A stretch of 64,000 nt of DNA from Holophagales bacterium (lineage in GTDB: Bacteria > Acidobacteriota > Thermoanaerobaculia > Multivoradales > Multivoraceae): positions 25,345-89,344 of the forward strand of contig VXVC01000005.1 in assembly GCA_009836625.1 (NCBI GenBank), given 5' to 3'. The notes beneath the pieces are model-generated. The model was not told where the DNA came from. It made no database searches and saw only the letters and a program-made list of their open reading frames with translations. The translations under genes and the position numbers were made by a program. Positions 52,065-59,988 of the stretch are shown piece by piece. Every line of letters starts with the position of its first letter. Position 1 is the stretch's first letter.

Positions 52065-53593
52065 CTGTGGGGATCTTGCCTTACTCCGCAGCCGCCTTGC
52101 ACGACGTGACCGCAGATGAGACGGATGTTATCCACCTGGAGGCGCGCGAAGCTCGCCGGCTCGAGTGTGAACAGGCTCCGCACCCGGCCGAGGTCGACGG
52201 GGTGTCCACCGGGCCGGGCGGGGTTCCGGACGATGTCGGCGATCTGGACCGTGACCGTCGTCCACTCTTCCTGCCTCAGTGTCGCCAACGGCAGGTCGAC
52301 GGCGCCGGCCTCGAGGGAGCCGCTGTCGAGCTTGACCTTCAGGCTGCCCGCCGCATCCGTGCCGTCGCCGGACACGTACAGGTCGAACTGCACTTCGCCG
52401 GCGAAGTCACCGGATTCGGAGGCGCCGCCCATGCCGAAGAGGGTGAGCCGCTTCTCGCCAGCCGGGCGGATCGAGAAGCTGCCGCCCCCGGAGGTGGCGA
52501 CATCGATCACCGTCCCGCGGTCGGCGCGCACGACTTCCGCGACGGCAAGCGCTCCATCCGCGTCGTCGACGGCGAGGTCGAGCGTTACGGCATCCTCCCC
52601 GCCCGGGAAACGGAGCGGTCCCGCGGCATCTACGTAGAGATCGTGGACGGTCCGGTAGACGTCGGCCGGCGCGGGTGGTGTGACCGCGGCGGAGGTTCGG
52701 TCGGCCAGGCCGGCGCATCCGACGCCGGTCGAGACGTTGTTGAGGCATTGGTACACGCGCACGTAGTCGACCCTGAGCTCGCCCGGCAGCGCGCCGGCCA
52801 CAGGCTCGCCGGGCAGGTTGCCGCCGACCGCGAGGTTCAACAGCAGGTGGAACGGGCGGTCGAACGGAGCCGAGACGCCACCGGAGACGTGGGCGTTCGT
52901 CTCGGCGTCCCGGTAGTAGTTCCAGTACCTGTCGCGCCGGACCGTGTAGAAGTGTGCGCCGTCCACGAACCAGCGGATCTCCTCCTCGTCCCATTCGACG
53001 GCATAGACGTGGAAGCCGTCCGAGGGATCGGCCTCCGAGTACCTCGCGTAGTCGAAGGTGTTGAGCGGCCAGACCATCCCGTAGTGCAGCGCGGCCTGGG
53101 CAAAGGGGCCCGGATCGCGCGAGAACACCTCCAGGATGTCGATCTCGCCGCCGGCGGCCCAGCCGCCGTACGCGGAGTCGGTGGGCAGCATCCAGAAGGC
53201 GGACCAGAGGCCCTGGCCGGCGGGGGCCTGGATGCGCGCCTCGAAGCGGCCATAGGTCTTGTCCAGCTTGCCGGCGGTGTTGATGCGCCCGGAGGTGTAC
53301 GCATGACCGTCTTCGGCGTCCTCCTCGCGGGCCGTGATGATCAGGACGCCGTCCGACACGGAGATGTTGGCGGCCTGGTAGCTCTGCAGCTCGTTGTTGC
53401 CCCAGCCGGGTATGCCTTCGGCCGTGCCGTCGCCTGTCTGGATGTTCCACCTGGAAGCGTCCAGGGCCGTGCCGTCGAACTCGTCTGACCAGACGAGTTC
53501 CCAGCCCTCGCCATCCCCGCCGGACTGGGCGTCGCCGCAGCCGACGAGGAGTAGCGAAACCAGCAGCACGCACTCGATCGCCAGGTACCGCAT
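52061..53593 (-). CDS. GH16-family glycoside hydrolase lipoprotein with C-terminal carbohydrate-binding-like module
   Basis: 510 residues. Lipoprotein signal with Cys19 (LLVGCGDAQ). GH16 domain (about 30-285): LVWSDEFDGTALDASRWNIQ, NNELQSYQAANISVSDGVLI, SGRINTAGKLDKTYGRFEAR, catalytic EIDILE (Glu150, Asp152, Glu155), YAVEWDEEEIRWFVDG. This is the laminarinase/beta-1,3-glucanase type. Residues about 330-500 look like a beta-sandwich binding module (LRFPGGEDAVTLDLAVDDAD). It sits between two RND adaptor genes, 17 bases after one and overlapping the other by 4 bases, an unusual setting. Confidence 0.9.
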   Translation of the reverse strand: MRYLAIECVLLVSLLLVGCGDAQSGGDGEGWELVWSDEFDGTALDASRWNIQTGDGTAEGIPGWGNNELQSYQAANISVSDGVLIITAREEDAEDGHAYTSGRINTAGKLDKTYGRFEARIQAPAGQGLWSAFWMLPTDSAYGGWAAGGEIDILEVFSRDPGPFAQAALHYGMVWPLNTFDYARYSEADPSDGFHVYAVEWDEEEIRWFVDGAHFYTVRRDRYWNYYRDAETNAHVSGGVSAPFDRPFHLLLNLAVGGNLPGEPVAGALPGELRVDYVRVYQCLNNVSTGVGCAGLADRTSAAVTPPAPADVYRTVHDLYVDAAGPLRFPGGEDAVTLDLAVDDADGALAVAEVVRADRGTVIDVATSGGGSFSIRPAGEKRLTLFGMGGASESGDFAGEVQFDLYVSGDGTDAAGSLKVKLDSGSLEAGAVDLPLATLRQEEWTTVTVQIADIVRNPARPGGHPVDLGRVRSLFTLEPASFARLQVDNIRLICGHVVQGGCGVRQDPHR

Positions 53594-53610
53594 GGCCCAG
53601 CGCCTGGTCG

Positions 53611-54807
53611 TCACTCCGGCTGCGCGCTTGCCGTTCGGACCTCCATCCCGTCGGTGCCGACCTGGATCCCGCCGACGATGGCGGCATCGCCCGGCTGGAG
53701 AGCGCCGGTGACGTACACCTCGTCGTCGGCACGCTGCAGGACCGTAACCGGCAGAATCGTCACCCTGTCGTCGCGCACTACCCAGACTTCGTTGCCGGGT
53801 CTGAGGGCCGGCCGCCTGATCCTGAACCAGGCGTCCGGCGCGATCCCCTCGAGTTCCACGTCGACGAACTTGCCGACCAGCAGCGGCGGTTCGCCGGCGT
53901 CCGGGGCCGCGCCGCTGCCGTACGGCTCCGGAACCCGCACGATCACGTCGAGGGTGCGAGTCTGCTCGTCCAGCGCGCCTTCGATCCGGTCCACGTACCC
54001 GTCCCAGTCGTAGCGCCGGCCTCCGTAGTCCGCCACGACTTGAACCGCCAGGTCCCGATTGCCGTCGCCGGCCCGCAGATCCCACAGGCCGGGAACGAGC
54101 GCCGCTTCCCGGTCGGAGAGTGGGACGACGACTTCGACGGCGTCGGACGCATACAGCCGCGCCACTCCCCGGCCCGCGGCCACGAACTGGCCCACGTCGA
54201 CCGACTCGCTCCGCACGACGCCGGAGAAGGGCGCCTTGACCGCCGTTCGCGCGAGGTTCAGGGCGGTTTCGGCAAGCGTGGCGTGTTCCCTGGCCAGGGC
54301 GGCTTCGGCGGCCTCGAGTTGAGGCTGCCAGAGCGCGAGCGGACTCGCTTCGGAAGCCGCCCCGCTTTCCGCCTGGCGTTCCTTGAACTGCTCGTACTGC
54401 TTGCGTGCGACCTGCGCTTCTTCCTTGACCTTGAGAACCTCGACCCGCTGGAGTGCGACGTTCGCTCGCGCCTTCTCCACGTAGCGCCGGTAGTCGACAT
54501 CGTCGATGCGGAAGAGCACCTGCCCCTCGCGCACCCGCCCGCCGCTCTGGAACGCGGGGTCGACCCAGACCACCTTGCCGCTCACCTCGGCGGCGATGTC
54601 GACCTCCGCCCGCGGCCGCACCGTCCCGGCCCCGAACACGGGGATCGCGCCCTCGCCGGCCTGCGCCGGGGCGGTGATCGCGAAGGGGACCTGCGAGGGC
54701 GGCGGTACGCGTTCCGGTTCGGGCCGCTGGGAAACCATGAACACGGCAAGACCCGTGGCCCCGACCAGTATCGCGCCGCCAACGAGAAAGCCGGTTAGTC
54801 GACTCAT
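53611..54807 (-). CDS. RND efflux periplasmic adaptor (membrane fusion protein), copy 1
   Basis: 398 residues: membrane helix (GFLVGGAILVGATGLAVFMV), GTVRPRAEVDIAAEVSGKVV, hairpin ANVALQRVEVLKVKEEAQVA, RTAVKAPFSGVVRSESVDVG, and LLVGKFVDVELEGIAPDAWF. Parallel in every segment to copy 2, so it arose by duplication. It follows the outer-membrane factor gene by 9 bases and precedes the GH16 gene by 17 bases. Confidence 0.92.
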   Translation of the reverse strand: MSRLTGFLVGGAILVGATGLAVFMVSQRPEPERVPPPSQVPFAITAPAQAGEGAIPVFGAGTVRPRAEVDIAAEVSGKVVWVDPAFQSGGRVREGQVLFRIDDVDYRRYVEKARANVALQRVEVLKVKEEAQVARKQYEQFKERQAESGAASEASPLALWQPQLEAAEAALAREHATLAETALNLARTAVKAPFSGVVRSESVDVGQFVAAGRGVARLYASDAVEVVVPLSDREAALVPGLWDLRAGDGNRDLAVQVVADYGGRRYDWDGYVDRIEGALDEQTRTLDVIVRVPEPYGSGAAPDAGEPPLLVGKFVDVELEGIAPDAWFRIRRPALRPGNEVWVVRDDRVTILPVTVLQRADDEVYVTGALQPGDAAIVGGIQVGTDGMEVRTASAQPE

Positions 54808-54816
54808 CTGCCGGTC

Positions 54817-56343
54817 CTACTCGGTTTGTGGCGCCGGTTGTAGCGGCGCCTGGACCGGCGGCGCTTCGTCCACCGAATCCTCAGGCGTCCAGGCGCCTCC
54901 CAGGGCGCGGTGAACGGTCAGCCGGGAGAGCGCGAGGTCGCGCTCAGCGCCGGCCAGGGCGGACTCGACGCTCAGGCGGGTCAGCAGCGCGTCGAGGAAG
55001 TCGGCGTAGCCCCCGATGCCCGCCTCGTATCTCTGGGAGCGAAGCCTCTCCGTCGCTCGGGCCTCTTCAAGGCGGGAGGCGAGCAGGGAATGGCGCCGGC
55101 CCTCGTTCCCGTGCACGGCCAGGGCCGTTTCGACCTCGTTGACAGCGGTCACGACGGTGCGGCCGTAGGTCGCCGCGAGCTCCCCGAACCGGGCCTCCGC
55201 CAGCGCCACGTTGCTGCGCAGCCGCCTCCCCTGAAGGACCGGCGCGAGCAGGTTGGATGCCAGGTTGGTGAACCACTGGTCCACCTTGAACAGGCTGTCG
55301 ACTTTGGAACTCTGGAGCCCGATCGAGCCGGAGAACGAGAGGGTCGGAAGAAGCTCGGCGCGCCGGGCGTCGACCTGGAAGCGGGCGGCTTCGAGCCGGT
55401 GTCTCGCCGCCCTCACGTCGGGCCTCTGCATGAGCAGGTCGGCCGGGATCCCCGGCGGAACCGGGTCGGCTGCGGTTTCGGGCGCCGGCACTTCGGGCAG
55501 CAGTTCGGCCAGGTTGTCCCGGTAGCCGCCCAGGAGGACGGCGAGACGCCCCTCCGCGTTCGCCAGCCCGTTCTCGAGCTGGGGTTGGATGGCCTGGGTG
55601 TTCCGCAACTCCTGGCGGATGCCGTAGAGGACCGAGGAATCGGCGAGACCTCGGTCGTAGCGGGTGGAGGCGACGTCTTCGCGCTCCTGGAGGACTTCGA
55701 CCATCTTTCGGCTGATCGCGATTCGCCGCCGAAGGTCGACGATCTCGAAGTAGGCGCCGATCGTCTCGGCGAGGACTCCGATTCTCGCGGTCTGGTAGTC
55801 GGACTCCGAGGCGAGGTACTCGGCGCCGGCGGCGAGGGCGGAGCTGCTGGCGCGTCCCCAGAAGTCCATCTCGTAGGAGAAGTCGGCGCTCAGGGACCAG
55901 GTCGTGATCGCGAGCCGTTCCGGCAGGGTGAAGCCGGGGGCGAGCCGTTCCAGCCCGAGTTCCTGAATCTGGGCGCCGAAGCCCGTGTTGGTGGGGTTCG
56001 TCAGGTCGTTGATCCCCGCGCCGCCCTGGACGACCGGCCGGATCGCGGCCCTGGCGATCCGCGCTCGTTCCCTGGCCTGCTCCACGCGGGCGACCGCGGC
56101 GGCCATGTCCAGATTCGAATCGAGCACCGAGTCGACGATTCGGTCGAGCGCCGGATCGGCAAACGCCTTCCACCACTGCAGCGGCTCATGGGCGTCGGCG
56201 GCGACGGCTGCGGGAGTTTCCTCGAAGCTTGCCGGTATCTCCGGCGCCGGATCGGGCAGTTCCGGCGGCGCCGCCAGGGAGCAGCCGAGGTACAGGAATA
56301 CAGCGGGTACTAGCGAGAGCGGGGCAATCGCATTGGAGTTCAT
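54817..56343 (-). CDS. Outer-membrane factor lipoprotein (TolC/NodT type)
   Basis: 508 residues with lipobox LYLGC near residue 20. NodT pattern: WWKAFADPALDRIVDSVLDS, AAAVARVEQARERARIARAA, WSLSADFSYEMDFWGRASSS, second repeat IPADLLMQRPDVRAARHRLE, LLPTLSFSGSIGLQSSKVDS, AGIGGYADFLDALLTRLSVE. It forms the outer-membrane exit duct of the pump. The ATG at 56343 is chosen for the lipoprotein signal. It is the first gene of the operon adaptor 1, GH16, adaptor 2, ACP, acyltransferase. Confidence 0.92.
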   Translation of the reverse strand: MNSNAIAPLSLVPAVFLYLGCSLAAPPELPDPAPEIPASFEETPAAVAADAHEPLQWWKAFADPALDRIVDSVLDSNLDMAAAVARVEQARERARIARAAIRPVVQGGAGINDLTNPTNTGFGAQIQELGLERLAPGFTLPERLAITTWSLSADFSYEMDFWGRASSSALAAGAEYLASESDYQTARIGVLAETIGAYFEIVDLRRRIAISRKMVEVLQEREDVASTRYDRGLADSSVLYGIRQELRNTQAIQPQLENGLANAEGRLAVLLGGYRDNLAELLPEVPAPETAADPVPPGIPADLLMQRPDVRAARHRLEAARFQVDARRAELLPTLSFSGSIGLQSSKVDSLFKVDQWFTNLASNLLAPVLQGRRLRSNVALAEARFGELAATYGRTVVTAVNEVETALAVHGNEGRRHSLLASRLEEARATERLRSQRYEAGIGGYADFLDALLTRLSVESALAGAERDLALSRLTVHRALGGAWTPEDSVDEAPPVQAPLQPAPQTE

Positions 56344-56428
56344 GAGGCGCTCGGGCGTGGCTCCGCTGGCAGGAACAGGCGGCACGATACCACGCACCAC
56401 CGGCAGGGCACCTCGCTCCCGGCACCGG

Positions 56429-56434
56429 TAGACT
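56429..56434 (+). promoter_or_regulatory. -10-like box TAGACT before squalene/phytoene synthase gene
   Basis: TAGACT 13 bases before the ATG at 56448, no SD. The box is only 1 base from an in-frame GTG (56436), favouring the ATG as start. Confidence 0.35.
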
Positions 56435-56447
56435 CGTGCGTTCGCTG

Positions 56448-57365
56448 ATGGCAGACCTTGAAGATCTTCTGGTCAAGACGAGCAGAACGTTCGCGCTTTC
56501 GATTCCCCAACTCGAGGGCGCGACGCGGGATCAGGTGACCCTGGGCTACCTGTTGCTGCGGATCGCCGACACGCTAGAGGACGCGGCGGTCTGGAGCCGG
56601 GAGCAGCGGGTCGAGGCGCTGTTCCGGTTCGCGGACCTGCTGGACGACACGGACGATACGGCAGGCGCCGCGACGGGAGATCTGGTCGCGTCCTGGCTCG
56701 CCGAGCCACCCTCACCTCACGAGGGCTACCTGGAGTTGCTCGAGGCGACGGATGAGGTGCTTTCGGCGTATCGGGCTCTCGATCCGCCGGCCCGGTCGGC
56801 GGTCGGTCATCACGTTCGCCGCACCTGCGTGGGCATGGCGCACATCGTCAGGCGCGCCGACCGGGACGGCGAGCTCCGCCTCAAGGGCATCCCCGAGCTT
56901 CGGGACTACTGCTACGTCGTTGCCGGAATCGTCGGCGAGATGTTGACCGAGCTGTTCCTGCTTGGCGCGCCGCTGGAACAGGTGGCGGAAGCGCTCCGGC
57001 GCCGCGCGGCGGCGTTCGGCGAGGCGTTGCAGCTCGTGAACATCCTCAAGGATGCGGCGACCGACGAGGATGAGGGCAGGTCGTTCATTCGGGACGGCCG
57101 CGACCGGACGCTCGCGTTTGAGCTGGCCCGCGCGGACCTTGAAGTGGCCGGAGAGTACGTGGCCCACCTGCAGCAAGCCGGCGCGCCTCGCGGCTACCTG
57201 GGGTTCACCGCGCTTCCGGTTCGCCTCGCCTGGGCCACCCTTGCCCGAGTCGAGGAGCAGGGCCCGGGGTCGAAACTGACCCGCCCCGAAGTGGCCGCGC
57301 TCGTCGGCGCCCTGCACGCCGACCTGGACGCTGGCCGGCCAGCGGCCGGCGGCGCTCCGCGCTGA
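56448..57365 (+). CDS. Squalene/phytoene synthase family protein
   Basis: 305 residues. Motifs: KTSRTFALSIPQLEG, first Asp-rich motif DTLED (Asp41-Asp45), RTCVGMAH, YCYVVAGIVGEMLTELFLLG, and second Asp-rich region LQLVNILKDAATDEDEG. It joins two prenyl diphosphates head to head (C15 or C20) giving squalene or phytoene precursors; product choice is unclear. The ATG at 56448 is used rather than a GTG at 56436. It ends 1 base from the convergent MpaB-type oxygenase gene, a possible functional link. Confidence 0.88.
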   Translation: MADLEDLLVKTSRTFALSIPQLEGATRDQVTLGYLLLRIADTLEDAAVWSREQRVEALFRFADLLDDTDDTAGAATGDLVASWLAEPPSPHEGYLELLEATDEVLSAYRALDPPARSAVGHHVRRTCVGMAHIVRRADRDGELRLKGIPELRDYCYVVAGIVGEMLTELFLLGAPLEQVAEALRRRAAAFGEALQLVNILKDAATDEDEGRSFIRDGRDRTLAFELARADLEVAGEYVAHLQQAGAPRGYLGFTALPVRLAWATLARVEEQGPGSKLTRPEVAALVGALHADLDAGRPAAGGAPR

Positions 57366-57366
57366 G

Positions 57367-58569
57367 CTACCAGTCGCGCGAATCCTCGTCGTGGAGGGTG
57401 GTCGGCAGCGCGTACGAGTGCTCGATCTCGCCGAGATCCGAGGCGTCCAGCAGCGCGTCGAACCGCTTTATCGACCGGTTCGCGAACAGCCGGGGGAGCA
57501 GTTTCAGGGCCGCCTTCTCCGCTCTGTTCCTCAGGAACAGCAGGGGTACCTGCTTGATGAACCGCGACTTGGGGAATCTGAAGGAATTGGCCAGGTCGTT
57601 GCCGATCAGTTCCCGCGACACCTGGTAGATGAACGCCGCCATCTCGCGGCGTTCCTGCGTCTCCGTGAATCCGAGCAGGATGGGCGCGCTGTTGACGATG
57701 CTGTTCGCCATGATGATGGCGTCGTCGTCCGGGGGCGGCTCGCAGGTCGCCGCGATCTCGAAGATGCGGCACGCCGAAGCGTGGTCATGGAACATGATCC
57801 CCTCGGGTATTCCCATCACGAGGCCCGTGTATCTCCACACGTGGACGTAGGCATCCTTCTCCTCCCGGCTGAAGTCACCTCCCAGGCGCGCGACGTGGTG
57901 CATCAGACGGCCTGAGAAGGCGGCCGCGCCCAGCAGCATGTGCGCCGCGCTGAGCGGCATTCCGTGTTCCGGAGTGTCCCATTCGTCCGATTGCTTGAGC
58001 AGCATCCTCGCCTGGGCATGCACCAGGCGGATGCGCAGGCTCAGCTTCCAGGCGTCGCCGCCAGGCTCCAGACCGCCCGGCATGAACTGCTCGGTCAACT
58101 GCAGGGTGTTCTGCTTGAGCCGCCGGACGCCGTTCAGGATGATTCGGCTGCGGATGCGGAACGACTTGCTGATCAGGGTGGAAAAGCCCTCGACAATGGC
58201 GCCGCCTACGAGTCCTCCAAGGACCATGTCCGAGTTGCGGAGGAAGGCTTTGGTGGCCTTCAGGGCGATCTCGGGATCGAACCATTCGGGGACGACGGCC
58301 GAGGACTCGATGAGTTCCCTTAGAGCCTCGGGCGTGTCCTTCGGTGGATCGTGGTAGCGGTCGACCGTCTGGGCGATCGTGCGGTGAACGTGGTGCGGCT
58401 CCACGATCGCCGCCAGTTGTTCGACCGCACGGTCGGCCAGCGGATCGCCCAGGGTCGTGTAGCGGATGTAGCGCTCCGCCAGGGCGGGATCCAGCGCCCG
58501 GGCCGCGTTGTAGCCGTCGACGTAGCAGGCGGGGATGTCGAAGGCCTGTTGCTCGAAAGGCGCGTTCAT
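57367..58569 (-). CDS. Oxygenase MpaB-family protein (DUF2236), second copy
   Basis: 400 residues, paralog of the protein at 39690. Shared runs: YIRYTTLGDPLADRAVEQLA, MVLGGLVGGAIVEGFSTLIS, ILNGVRRLKQNTLQLTEQFM, LSLRIRLVHAQARMLL, PLSAAHMLLGAAAFSGRL and VWRYTGLVMGIPEGIMF. The His in RIRLVHA aligns with that of the first copy. The start codon directly follows the shared inverted-repeat motif. It is divergent from kynureninase across 79 bases and convergent with the squalene/phytoene synthase. Confidence 0.88.
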   Translation of the reverse strand: MNAPFEQQAFDIPACYVDGYNAARALDPALAERYIRYTTLGDPLADRAVEQLAAIVEPHHVHRTIAQTVDRYHDPPKDTPEALRELIESSAVVPEWFDPEIALKATKAFLRNSDMVLGGLVGGAIVEGFSTLISKSFRIRSRIILNGVRRLKQNTLQLTEQFMPGGLEPGGDAWKLSLRIRLVHAQARMLLKQSDEWDTPEHGMPLSAAHMLLGAAAFSGRLMHHVARLGGDFSREEKDAYVHVWRYTGLVMGIPEGIMFHDHASACRIFEIAATCEPPPDDDAIIMANSIVNSAPILLGFTETQERREMAAFIYQVSRELIGNDLANSFRFPKSRFIKQVPLLFLRNRAEKAALKLLPRLFANRSIKRFDALLDASDLGEIEHSYALPTTLHDEDSRDW

Positions 58570-58588
58570 CTCTCACTTGGGAGAATAG
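58570..58588 (-). promoter_or_regulatory. Motif shared upstream of both MpaB-type genes, containing TATTCT box
   Basis: On the minus strand CTATTCTCCCAAGTGAGAG runs right up to the ATG; it matches 39535-39552 with one gap and two changes. It contains a TATTCT -10-like box 12 bases before the start and could also be an operator. Confidence 0.5.
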
Positions 58589-58634
58589 TCTGCCCGGCGA
58601 ACGAGTAGAAGTACCCCGGCTTCTGTCGCCTCCC

Positions 58635-58640
58635 TATACT
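58635..58640 (+). promoter_or_regulatory. -10 box TATACT before kynureninase gene
   Basis: TATACT, one base from the consensus -10, lies 8 bases before the ATG at 58649; no SD, so leaderless initiation is likely. Confidence 0.5.
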
Positions 58641-58648
58641 TCCAACCG

Positions 58649-59887
58649 ATGGACCCCAAGCGCGACCCGGCGGAGATGGACCGCCGCGATCCGCTGGCGC
58701 GCTTCCGCGATCTGTTCGATCTTCCGGAAGGGCTGATCTACCTCGGCGGACACTCCCTTGGACCTCCGCCACGGACGATGCGGGACCGCGCCGAGGCGCT
58801 GATCGGCCGTGAGTGGGGAACGGATCTCGTCGCGGCCTGGAACCGCAGCGACTGGCTGGAGTTGCCCGAACGGATCGGGGCGCGCATCGCGCCACTGGTC
58901 GGCGCCGGCGCGGACGAGGTGATCGCGGCCGACTCCGTCTCGCTCAACCTGTTCAAGCTGCTCGGGGCGCTGATGCAGAAGGCGCGGGGTCGCGGGGTCG
59001 TGCTTGCCGACAAGGGCAACTTCCCGACTGATCTCTACATGGCGCAGGGCCTTGCGCGCCTTCTGGAGGAGTCCGGGGCGACGCTTCGCCTGACGGCGCC
59101 CGACGACTTCGAGTCGGCCCTGGAATCCGACGTGGCCGTGGCCACCGTTTCTCACGTGGACTTTCGCACCGGGCGGCGACGCGACCTGCGGGCGCTGACC
59201 GCCGCGGCGCGCGCGAGCGGCGTGCCGCTGGTCTGGGACCTCAGCCACAGCGTGGGCGCGGTCGCCATGCGGCTCAACGACGCCGGCGTCGAGTACGCGG
59301 TCGGCTGCGGCTACAAGTACCTGAGCGGCGGTCCGGGTGCTCCAGGGTTCCTCTACGTGGCGCGCGAGTTTCAGGACTCCCTCGAGTCGCCCCTCACCGG
59401 CTGGATGGGGCATGCCAGTCCGTTCGACTTCGAGACGCAGTACCGGCCCGCGCCGGGAATGCGCCGATTCCTGACCGGAACCCCTCCCATCCTGTCGCTG
59501 GCGGCCCTGGAGGACGGCTTGCGGACCTTCGAGGGCGTCGACATGGCTGCGTTGGGAGGCAAGAGCGAGGCGCTGGGCGACCTCTTCCTCCGGCGTGCCG
59601 CCGAGCGTCTCGCGGAGTTCGGCGTCGTCCCGGCGAGTCCCGAAGACGCCGGCGAACGAGGCGCTCAGGTGTCGCTGCGGCACCCGGAGGGCTACGCGCT
59701 GGTCCAGGCGTTGAACGCTCGGGGCGTGGTCGGCGACTTCCGCGGACCGGACCTGATGCGGTTCGGCCTGGCGCCGCTGTACGTGAGCTACGCGGATGTC
59801 TGGAATGCCGTTGATGCGCTCCGCCTCATCCTGGTGAACGGCGAGCAACGTGAACCCTGCTTCCGTAGGCCGAAGCGGGTGCCTTGA
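58649..59887 (+). CDS. kynU: Kynureninase
   Basis: 412 residues, PLP fold type I. N-terminal YLGGHSLGPPPRTMRDRAEA, W-rich GTDLVAAWNRSDWLELPERI, ADSVSLNLFKLLGALMQKA, SHVDFRTGRRRDL, VWDLSHSVGAVAMRLNDAG, then the PLP lysine Lys223 in GCGYKYLSGGPGAPGF. It splits kynurenine or 3-hydroxykynurenine into (hydroxy)anthranilate and alanine in the cytosol. Length fits the family. No other kynurenine pathway gene is in the window. Confidence 0.92.
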   Translation: MDPKRDPAEMDRRDPLARFRDLFDLPEGLIYLGGHSLGPPPRTMRDRAEALIGREWGTDLVAAWNRSDWLELPERIGARIAPLVGAGADEVIAADSVSLNLFKLLGALMQKARGRGVVLADKGNFPTDLYMAQGLARLLEESGATLRLTAPDDFESALESDVAVATVSHVDFRTGRRRDLRALTAAARASGVPLVWDLSHSVGAVAMRLNDAGVEYAVGCGYKYLSGGPGAPGFLYVAREFQDSLESPLTGWMGHASPFDFETQYRPAPGMRRFLTGTPPILSLAALEDGLRTFEGVDMAALGGKSEALGDLFLRRAAERLAEFGVVPASPEDAGERGAQVSLRHPEGYALVQALNARGVVGDFRGPDLMRFGLAPLYVSYADVWNAVDALRLILVNGEQREPCFRRPKRVP

Positions 59888-59988
59888 TTCGCGGGGGCCG
59901 ATCCCGGACAGATCGTGGTTGGTGACCCAATATGTGGTACTGTCTTGCAGCTAGCGTTCGACAGAACCCACCGGAGGAGGCCCGATCC

